Shown piece by piece: positions 57,487 through 64,000 of a stretch of DNA of 64,000 nucleotides; position 1 is the first letter of the stretch, and each line of letters opens with the position of its first letter. Made by a program: the position numbers and the translations under genes. The notes under the pieces were generated by a model. That model ran no database searches and was not told the origin of the DNA. It saw only the letters and a program-made list of their open reading frames with translations. The stretch lies in contig JANXXU010000024.1 of assembly GCA_025350465.1 (NCBI GenBank), positions 62,001 to 126,000 on the forward strand. Reading direction: 5' to 3'. Source of the stretch: Alphaproteobacteria bacterium (lineage in GTDB: Bacteria; Pseudomonadota; Alphaproteobacteria; Micropepsales; Micropepsaceae).

Positions 57487-58341
57487 CGAAAGAACAAGCG
57501 GGCTAATTCGAGAATCGCCAGCACTTCGGGGAGTCGACCCCGCACTGCTCTCGCAAGAGCTTACACAGGTGTATGCCGAGCTGGCTGCTCTTAGAATACG
57601 AAACCAAGGTGCTTCGTCAGACCCAGAATTGTCCGCGAAGCTCAACCGTCTTCGCCGAATAGCCATCATTTACGAAGCTGCAGTAGACAAGGGCGCTGTG
57701 GGGGAAGCTCGTCGCGGCGCAGCGTTCGTAGCCGGCACGGCTTATGGAATTCTGGCGCGGGCATTTGCTGATGAAGTTGCAAGCGCGCGGACGCCTCTAG
57801 CGACTTGTTCAATCGATCCGGCGATTGCTGCGCCATTATTGTTCTTAGTTGCTGAACAAAACTCTGATGCGAATGAGGCGGCGCGACTGCTTGACAACTT
57901 TCGCTCAGATGAATTGCTTATTTCAGCGCTCGTCGAGTCGATTCGCGATTTAGCAACAGAACAATTTGAGGCAATTATCCGACGCGCGGAGCGCCTGCGA
58001 CGAACGCGCCCGCCTGATCGTTTTTCGGTGACACAGCAGGCCACCCAAGCACTCTACGGCTTATGTTGGTCCGGGATCGTCCAGGCGACGGCGCTGCTTT
58101 TGGATCGCGCCACTCCCGGGAATGCCTTCAGTTCGTTCGAAACCCCTCAGCTGGTGTTTGACGAAGTTGTTCGGCTATCGACGCAGCGGATTGATTTTGA
58201 TGGCGGCGCTGGTCAACTCATTTCCAGCTATTCGGGACCTAGACACCTAGCGCGATTGTTGAGGCATGTTGTCGACAGCCTCAGTGGAACGGGAATAGCC
58301 GGATTGCCAAATCCAGAGGGTACAAATGCTGTCATCTGGAA
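57479..58341 (+). pseudogene. N-terminal remnant of a large (helicase-like) protein
   Basis: Starts at ATG 57479, overlapping the preceding stop. About 285 residues are coherent (MFDERTSGLIRESPALRGVD, LTQVYAELAALRIRNQ, RRGAAFVAGTAYGILA, SGPRHLARLLRHVVDS). After position about 58335 the frame gives an unlikely Cys/Ser/Arg tail to a stop at 58489, while sensible sequence continues in another frame. The N-terminus resembles the long DEAD/DEAH helicases paired with HamA-like proteins, but no Walker or DEAH motif is present. Read as a broken gene. Confidence 0.55.
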
Positions 58342-58344
58342 GGG

Positions 58345-59049
58345 TTGCCGGATGCAGACTACCTGCTTCTGTCAGCGATGCTCAAGAACGGGAGCGACGT
58401 CGCTCAGTGGCTCTCGACGGCCGTTGGTCGGCCATGTGTTTTCTTTCACGATTTATGGAAGCCGAGCCGGCAGGCTCGTGGAGTTGTGATCTATCCGGAG
58501 GGTGACCTGCTCCGAGACGACGACGCTAATTCGGTTGCACTTTTTGGTGCTGATGCCGGGCTTATTAAAACAATGGTCCGGGGGAACAAGAAAGGCGGTT
58601 CAGTAAGTCGCAACGAATTCGTCATGCTTAAGGCCGGAATGCGCTGCTGGCTCTCAGGTGAACCGTTTGGCAAGATCGAGCTCGCGTTGGGCGCACCCGC
58701 AACCGAGTTGGGTCACTGCAAAAGAGCGCGCGACTTAGCACTCAGATTCGTCAATCGACATATGTACATGGTGGCCGTCGCAATCGCAGAGCTTGCAAAA
58801 CTTCGATTGGCCGTATTGGGCGGCTTAGCGCAAAGGCTGGCCGTTTTGGAGACCTTGGGAGTCGCTCTCAGGAAAGGTCTGGACACTCCGGAGAAGGTGG
58901 CATTCGCTTATCTCAGGCCAGGGATACGGTCGAGGGTTCTAATACATCTGCAGTTTGCTTCGATGTTAGGTGATATGCGAGCTGGGTCAGACGCAGATTA
59001 CGCTGCTGTTCTCTCGCGAGTTGAGACTACGCTCGCGTTTCGTCGCTAA
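58345..59049 (+). pseudogene. C-terminal remnant of the same large protein
   Basis: Continues the previous gene in another frame: LPDADYLLLSAMLKNGSDVA, FHDLWKPSRQARGVVIYPEG, then LDTPEKVAFAYLRPGIRSRV near the end. Coherent sequence already begins at about 58336 (LEG). The change of frame, the lack of any start signal at the TTG of 58345 and the missing ATPase core suggest an internal deletion plus frameshift of one ancestral gene. It could instead be a separate small protein. Confidence 0.5.
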
Positions 59050-59166
59050 GCGGGCAGGAAGACTCGCTTGATGCGAGCGTAAGCAACGGCGCGCAGGCAG
59101 GTGCGCCGGCTGACCGTTACCGAACCAAGATCGCCGCACGCGTTCCCATGAGGACTACAGCCTGAC

Positions 59167-59862
59167 ATGAGTGAAGTCTTGATCCCGGCGGCCGAGACCG
59201 GTGTCGTCAGTCACGGGGCGGCGTTCGATCCAAAGGCTGCTCTGCGATCCGTCGCAATCAGTATCGTCGTGAACGGCGTCCTTCCGTTCCTGCTTTACAA
59301 GGTCCTGGTTCCGTATTTTCCGTCCGGCAGCGTGATGCCGCTGCTTTATGCCAGCGCCTTTCCCGTGCTTGGACTCACCGCCAATTTCATCCGCACGCGT
59401 ATCGTCGACATCATTGCGCTCTGCGCGCTGTTCGGCATCGCCTATTCCGTCGCCTCGACAGTGCTGGCGGGCGAGGTGCGCTTGGCGATGATCGTGGGCT
59501 CGACACAAGGGTTTTTGATCGCCGCCGCCTTTTTTGCCTCGGCCCTCATTCGCCGGCCGTTGATCTTTTTCATCGTGCGTCAGTTCGTTGCGGGCAACGA
59601 TGCCGAGCGTCGCGCGCGCTTTGCGGCCGCCAGCCAGGCCGACGGCGGCAACACCTTTTTCATTGCGACGATGGTCTGGGCGTTCGGCATCGCGGTCCTG
59701 GGCGGCGTCGGCCTCGCACTCGCCATCACACTGCCGCCGGCAACCTTTCTGCTCGCGGCCAACATCGTCAACACGGCGGTCAACCTCGTCCTCGTCATCT
59801 GGACTATCCGATTCGTGCGTGCGCGCTTGACGCCCGCGGGCGGGCTTTCCGCCGGGACGTGA
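59167..59862 (+). CDS. VC0807-like membrane protein
   Basis: A 231-residue protein with six hydrophobic helices. The layout AISIVVNGVLPFLLYKVLVPY, VMPLLYASAFPVLGLTANFI, and ASALIRRPLIFFIVRQFVAG fits the VC0807 family of unknown function (related in shape to intracellular septation proteins). It marks the return to normal G+C after the island. Confidence 0.75.
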   Translation: MSEVLIPAAETGVVSHGAAFDPKAALRSVAISIVVNGVLPFLLYKVLVPYFPSGSVMPLLYASAFPVLGLTANFIRTRIVDIIALCALFGIAYSVASTVLAGEVRLAMIVGSTQGFLIAAAFFASALIRRPLIFFIVRQFVAGNDAERRARFAAASQADGGNTFFIATMVWAFGIAVLGGVGLALAITLPPATFLLAANIVNTAVNLVLVIWTIRFVRARLTPAGGLSAGT

Positions 59863-60387
59863 AGTCCGACGCTGTCCAAGAATTCAGGTAACGCGCGCGC
59901 CGATGTGTTGACACGAGTCTCCGAATGCCTACGGTTTTCGCGGGCTCGTTGACATCGTTGATCTGAAGTCGAAAGGCCGTCGCGGCCATAAGCGCGATGT
60001 GTGCCCCGAACTGCGCGCGCGTGCGACGCATTCAGTTCTTTTCCTCCCCGCGCAGGGGACGAACGGGCGCCCCCTCCGTCTCGCTACCATTCTCTCTGAT
60101 CGATTTTTGAGTCAGGGCGGGCTCGACACCTCCCCCGCGAACACGCGAGGGAGGAAAGAGTCGGCAAGCATCCAGTGCAACGCCTTGTAACGGCACTGCA
60201 ACGGGTTTGTAACGGCAGAAATGGCTCAATTGCGCCATTTGCAACGCTGCAACGGATAGAGAGGGGGGTCCGATTCGCATTCGCAACTGGGGTTGCGGTG
60301 CAGCAGAGGTGGAGCGAACAGAGGGACCAGAGTCTTCGGCTCGCCGACGCTCGCCGCTAGGTCCCGGGTCTCCGCCCGGGATGACAC
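59863..60387. other. Non-coding region with palindrome remnants and a phased motif cluster
   Basis: About 525 bases between convergent genes; I see no gene. It holds an imperfect inverted repeat (arms near 60035-60050 and 60143-60160, TCTTTTCCTCCC against GGGAGGAAAGA), six TGYAACG motifs at 60176-60254, and a CCCGGG/CCCGGG hairpin near 60361-60380 with the GGGATGACAC end common in alphaproteobacterial intergenic repeats. Confidence 0.7.
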
Positions 60388-61470
60388 TCAGGTTTGCTTG
60401 CCGAAAAGAGTTTGGGTGGCGGGTGAAGTGTCGCGCCGTTTTGAGGCGACGCCGTAGAGGCCGCCGGCGAGGAGTAGGCCGCCGAAGGCGGCGATGAGGA
60501 GTGGGACCAGCAAATTCCAGATGCCGCGATCGATTTCGGCGCGGCTGGAATCGCCGGCGCTGTAATAGACCCTGACTTTGTCGCCGGTCGAGAACGACGG
60601 GGGCTCGGTGCCGACCGCGTCGCGATGCGTCACGCCGTGCCCAGCGCGGTCGGTGAAGGCGACGACCGCGTGATAGCTGGGCTTGCCGTCCGAACTCTCG
60701 CTCTCTTCGTTGCGCAAGACGACGCCGTCGGCGGAAAGCGCGCTCGCCAAGAACGCGCTCTGGTGCTCGAACCAATAGCCGCCGCCGATCAGAAGGGCGG
60801 CACCCACGACGAGCAAGAGCGGCAGCATCGCCGCGAACTGCTTGCTTTGCGTGCCGCCGACGGTGGCGAGTTCGGCGTCGCTGACCGGCTGCATCGTTTG
60901 GCGTTGCGCAATTTTGGCCGTGAAGGCCTCGCGCACCGCCGACCAGCCGCCGGCCTTGCGTGCATCGAGAATGGGATGGACAAGCCGGAAGAGCTTGAAG
61001 CCGACGTAGCCGGCAAAGGCGAGCGCGACGAGGCCGGTGCGAAAATTGAAATGCAAACTTTCAAAGCCGGCCGCGATGAAGGGGCTGCCGACGGCGAGAA
61101 GGAAAAGGCCCAGCGCGAACAACAGCCACCAGTCGCGCGCGATCATCAAGGCGTCGGGCGCGGACGGGGCGGCGAAGACGGTGACCTTTTTCCCCGGCAC
61201 ATTGCCGCCGATGAGCGAGGAGCCGGAGTTGGCGAGCGCCTCGTGCCGCGTGCCTTGCGCGTCGGTATAGGCGACGACCGGCCAGTACATGTTCTTGCCC
61301 GGGCCTTCCGTCCGTACACTGACGATCTGACCGGTATAGGCCGTCTCGGTGGCGCGCACATAAAACGTGTAACCGACGAGGATCAAACCGAAGCCCGAAA
61401 CGCTGGCGCCGGCAATGATGTAAAGAAGCGCCATCCAGGCGGAGAAAGCATCGAAGAGGGCTTCGAACAT
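60388..61470 (-). CDS. Membrane protein with two DUF3592 domains
   Basis: A 360-residue protein. The first DUF3592 (residues 15-125: a helix, TAYTGQIVSVRTEG, YWPVVAYTDAQGTRHEA, VPGKKVTVFAAP, a helix) is repeated at residues 205-345 (helix, LSADGVVLRNEESES, YHAVVAFTDRAGHGV, STGDKVRVYYSAGD, helix). The domains are extracytoplasmic. Function unknown. Confidence 0.8.
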   Translation of the reverse strand: MFEALFDAFSAWMALLYIIAGASVSGFGLILVGYTFYVRATETAYTGQIVSVRTEGPGKNMYWPVVAYTDAQGTRHEALANSGSSLIGGNVPGKKVTVFAAPSAPDALMIARDWWLLFALGLFLLAVGSPFIAAGFESLHFNFRTGLVALAFAGYVGFKLFRLVHPILDARKAGGWSAVREAFTAKIAQRQTMQPVSDAELATVGGTQSKQFAAMLPLLLVVGAALLIGGGYWFEHQSAFLASALSADGVVLRNEESESSDGKPSYHAVVAFTDRAGHGVTHRDAVGTEPPSFSTGDKVRVYYSAGDSSRAEIDRGIWNLLVPLLIAAFGGLLLAGGLYGVASKRRDTSPATQTLFGKQT

Positions 61471-61577
61471 CGGCGGGCGCGTCCCTTGGAAGAAGCGCTC
61501 AAGCCTAGACAGTGTGCGTTAATCGCCGCCTACCCGCGGGCGGCAAACCTTATGCATTTGCGGCGGTTTGGCGCGGC

Positions 61578-61829
61578 TTAGATGCGGCGGACGATTTTGA
61601 TCATCAACAAGAGGATAACGGCGCCGGCGGTCGCCGAGAGGATTTCGCCGATGATGCCGGCGCCGACGAAGACGCCGAGCCTGCCGAAGAGCCAGCCGCC
61701 GATGAAGGCGCCGACGATGCCCACGACGATATCGCCAGGCAGGCCGAAGCCGCCGCCCTTGACGACGACGCCGGCGAGCCAGCCCGCGACGGCGCCGATC
61801 AGGAGCCAAATCAGAATGGATTCCAGCAT
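61578..61829 (-). CDS. GlsB/YeaQ/YmgE-family stress membrane protein
   Basis: An 83-residue protein with three helices: LIWLLIGAVAGWLAGVVVKG, GLPGDIVVGIVGAFIGGWLFG, and AGAVILLLMIKIVRR. This is the transglycosylase-associated (GlsB) family, small inner-membrane proteins induced by stress. AAAGGA before the ATG at 61829 decides the start. Confidence 0.92.
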   Translation of the reverse strand: MLESILIWLLIGAVAGWLAGVVVKGGGFGLPGDIVVGIVGAFIGGWLFGRLGVFVGAGIIGEILSATAGAVILLLMIKIVRRI

Positions 61830-61901
61830 GCTTGGGTCCTTTCGTCTGTGTACGGACTGACGCGCCAGATTACGCGGATTCGGCACGCCCGGCCAGCCCG
61901 C

Positions 61902-62450
61902 TTATTTTGCGCGCGTGGCGCGCGCGATGATCCAGGGCTTCAGCGCGTCGGCATGCTCGCCCTCGAGGATCGTCATCGTGTGGCTGTCGGGCTTGATGTC
62001 GGACCAGGCCTCGCGCGAGGCGATGCGCTTTTTTCCGCGCAAGAAGGATTCGGTGAAGACGAGATCGTCGCCGTCCCAGCGGATGATCGCGGGCGAGAAC
62101 GTGCAGCCGGCCTGGCTCGCGCTCGTGCACCAGAGCTCGCGGAAGGTTTTCGCGCGCGCGTCCCACCACAGGATCGCGGTCGCCGTCAGATGGCCGTGCG
62201 GGGTGTCGGAATTGTAATCATAGACCAACGACAAGTTGCCGGGGCCGGCGCGCCAGGTTTCGCTGCCGTGGCCGGTGCCGCCTTTCGGCAGGTCGGGGCT
62301 CGGCGGGTATTCCTCCTCGACCGTCCAAGAACCGGCGAGGCCGTCGATCGCCTTCTGCAGCTCCGGCGCGGGCTTTGGCGCGGCGGCGGGCGCGGTCGTG
62401 GTGAACGCGGCAAGCGCGATGGCGGCGCAGGCGAGGGGCGTTGCTTTCAT
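61902..62450 (-). CDS. Secreted DUF1579-like protein
   Basis: A 182-residue secreted protein with a signal peptide ending APAAA. LQKAIDGLAGSWTVEEEY, GHGSETWRAGPGNLSLVYDY, and LTATAILWWDARAKTFRELWC follow the pattern of DUF1579-type calycin-like domains. Possible small-molecule binder. The ATG at 62450 gives the signal peptide; the frame extends further up but looks non-coding. Confidence 0.7.
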   Translation of the reverse strand: MKATPLACAAIALAAFTTTAPAAAPKPAPELQKAIDGLAGSWTVEEEYPPSPDLPKGGTGHGSETWRAGPGNLSLVYDYNSDTPHGHLTATAILWWDARAKTFRELWCTSASQAGCTFSPAIIRWDGDDLVFTESFLRGKKRIASREAWSDIKPDSHTMTILEGEHADALKPWIIARATRAK

Positions 62451-62622
62451 TGCTGGCGACTCGGCGGTTGGCCGGCAAAGTATAGCAAGCGCCTGCCGGC
62501 TGTGACCGGGGCTACAAACATTCGCGAGACCGCGTAACGGCGCCTTAACATCGTCACGATTCTCTTTCATCTCTCATGCCCGATGGGGTGGGGTGCCCGT
62601 GGGTAGGGTGAAGGACACGCCG

Positions 62623-64000
62623 ATGACGCTCGTGCCTCCGTCGACGATTGCACTCGTGCCCCATGCGGCGCACAGCGACGTGCCGAGCCGATTATCGAGC
62701 GCGGTGTTTCGCGCCAAGGTCGCGGTGCTGCAGATGCGACGCGCCTTGATAAACTTACGCGAACCGGTGCGCGCCTGTGCGAAGAGCGACGGCGCGGGCT
62801 TCACTATCGTTGCCGGCGAATCGCGGACGAAACTCTGGTCGGACGAGCGACTCGCCGAGCGCGCCTTTCAGCTCGGCAAGGTGCAGAACTTGCGCCGCGC
62901 GGTGGCGAGCCTCGACCGCATTCTGATCGCGCCCGATGCGACGTTCAGTTTCTGGTCGCAAGTCGGGCGTGCGCGGCGCGGGCGCGGCTTCGTCAAAGGG
63001 CGCATGCTGCAGCAAGGCTGCCTCGTGCCGGCGACGGGCGGGGGATTGTGCCAGCTCTCGAACGCGCTCTACGACGTCGCCCTGCAAGCGGGATGCGAAA
63101 TCGTCGAGCGCCACGCGCATTCGCGCAGCGTGCCGGGATCCGCGGCGGCGCTTGGGCGCGACGCGACGGTTGCCTGGAACTACGTCGATCTGCGCTTCCG
63201 GCCGCCGAGCGCGCTGTTTCTGGAAGCGCGGGTCGAGCGCGACGAGTTGGTGCTGCGCTTGCGGCAGCGCCCGGCGATGGCCGCCGAGGCGGCGAAGCCG
63301 GCCTTGCGCGTGCGCACGGTGCTACGCACGGACGCGCCTCAACGCGCGGCGCAAACCTGCGGCACGTGCACCGAGACGACCTGCTTTCGCCATGAGCAGG
63401 CGGAAGAGTGCGAGCGGCACGGCGACGGGCGAACCGCGTTCCTCGTCGATGAAAATTGGGGCGAGTTCAAAGACTACGTCGCGCACACGCGCACGAACAA
63501 AGATGTGTTGGGAATGCCGCTCGACGGCGCGCGGTGGCGGCTGGCGCGCTATCGCTGGGCGACGGAGGGATTCGATCGCGTCGGCGCGGCAAGCGTTGCC
63601 GCCGTGCGGCGCGCGCTCGCCATTCGCGGCAAGGCGCAAGGCCCGGCGCGACGCAACGCCGAAATCGAAGGCGCCGAGCGCATTGCGCTGCGTCTGTCGC
63701 GCTTGCTCAGCGCGGATGTGGAGCGCGTGTGCATCGCGCAGTCGCTCTTGCCGTTCGCGTGGCGCAACGGCGATCTGGGCGGGCGCGAGGTCAGCGTGCT
63801 GATGACGCGCCTGCCGATGACGGCGCTGCAGGCGCGCCTCGACGCCGCCTTCGCCGCGCACCCCGAGCGCAAGACGCTCGGCGATTTTCGCGCACCGGCG
63901 TGGCTGGTGAAAGCCGAACGCGAGGCGCTCGCCTATGCGTCGCGCATCGTTACACCGCATGCCGAGATCGCGGCGATGTATCCGGGCAAGGCCGAACTGC
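62623..64000 (+). CDS. VanW-domain protein with Cys cluster and glycosyltransferase-like part (partial)
   Basis: Runs off the right end; 459 codons seen. The start ATG at 62623 has AAGGA eight bases upstream. The VanW domain (residues 85-200) shows DATFSFWSQVGRARRGRGF, ATGGGLCQLSNALYDVALQAG, VERHAHSRSVPG and RDATVAWNYVDLRF. Residues 246-263 hold CGTCTETTCFRHE and a further Cys (Cys246, 249, 254, 263), a possible metal site. After residue 330 the sequence (LLPFAWRNGDLGGREVSVLM, ASRIVTPHAEIAAMYPGK) looks like a GT-B glycosyltransferase. Envelope polysaccharide role inferred. Confidence 0.8.
   Translation, partial: MTLVPPSTIALVPHAAHSDVPSRLSSAVFRAKVAVLQMRRALINLREPVRACAKSDGAGFTIVAGESRTKLWSDERLAERAFQLGKVQNLRRAVASLDRILIAPDATFSFWSQVGRARRGRGFVKGRMLQQGCLVPATGGGLCQLSNALYDVALQAGCEIVERHAHSRSVPGSAAALGRDATVAWNYVDLRFRPPSALFLEARVERDELVLRLRQRPAMAAEAAKPALRVRTVLRTDAPQRAAQTCGTCTETTCFRHEQAEECERHGDGRTAFLVDENWGEFKDYVAHTRTNKDVLGMPLDGARWRLARYRWATEGFDRVGAASVAAVRRALAIRGKAQGPARRNAEIEGAERIALRLSRLLSADVERVCIAQSLLPFAWRNGDLGGREVSVLMTRLPMTALQARLDAAFAAHPERKTLGDFRAPAWLVKAEREALAYASRIVTPHAEIAAMYPGKAEL

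Overview
The window is a high-GC, densely coded piece of a proteobacterial chromosome. I infer an alphaproteobacterium, most likely near the Rhizobiales/Rhodospirillales. The grounds are the order ubiH-type monooxygenase / glnK-amtB / dapC / ftsK, the block thioredoxin-TPR / LON-substrate-binding / Trm112 / DUF971, and the G+C-rich palindromic intergenic elements. There is no rRNA operon, intact insertion sequence or CRISPR array. One tRNA gene (Gly-GCC) is present. Gene identities come from reading motifs, not from database searches.

Layout. 1-18.8 kb: housekeeping and small secreted or membrane genes. These include the start of an Ada-type repair protein, an M3 peptidase with a coupled MmcQ/YjbR protein, two aldo/keto reductases, an MFS and an APC transporter, a PDZ lipoprotein, a Sel1-repeat protein and a DNA/RNA non-specific endonuclease. 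They are followed by an oxidative-damage group (msrA, glutathione peroxidase, a Tat-exported molybdopterin oxidoreductase and its cytochrome b). 19.3-25.2 kb: a chaperone-usher pilus operon of the spore-coat-U type (two pilins, chaperone, usher, tip-like subunit, one further secreted protein). 25.4-32.8 kb: a small HTH regulator and a hyfBCEFGI-like membrane complex. Its catalytic-type subunit has lost the [NiFe] ligands, and no ferredoxin-type subunit is encoded. 32.9-38.9 kb: a tightly overlapping DUF4129-DUF4350-MoxR-DUF58-SpoIIM-RDD operon. 39-46.5 kb: a GNAT enzyme, tRNA-Gly, a TolB-like periplasmic protein, a Gly/Asn-repeat secreted protein encoded by a 9-bp tandem repeat, and the thioredoxin/LON/Trm112/DUF971 block. 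46.5-53.5 kb: ubiquinone-type monooxygenase, glnK-amtB behind a probable sigma-54 promoter, dapC and ftsK. 54-56.5 kb: a condensation-fold acyltransferase divergent from an ABC-2 permease that lacks an ATPase partner.

56.6-59.1 kb is an AT-richer island. It holds a PD-(D/E)XK-like protein resembling Hachiman HamA and a frameshifted partner that looks like the two ends of a large helicase with its motor missing. This is probably a decayed antiphage system. 59.2-64 kb: membrane proteins (VC0807-like, DUF3592 twice, GlsB/YeaQ), a secreted DUF1579-like protein, and a VanW-domain protein with a cysteine cluster and a glycosyltransferase-like C-terminal part. That last gene runs off the end of the window.

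The most interesting loci are the cofactor-less Hyf/Ehr-type complex, the HamA-like island, the VanW fusion, the perfect 28-bp inverted repeat at 3.5 kb, and a helically phased TGYAACG cluster near 60.2 kb.
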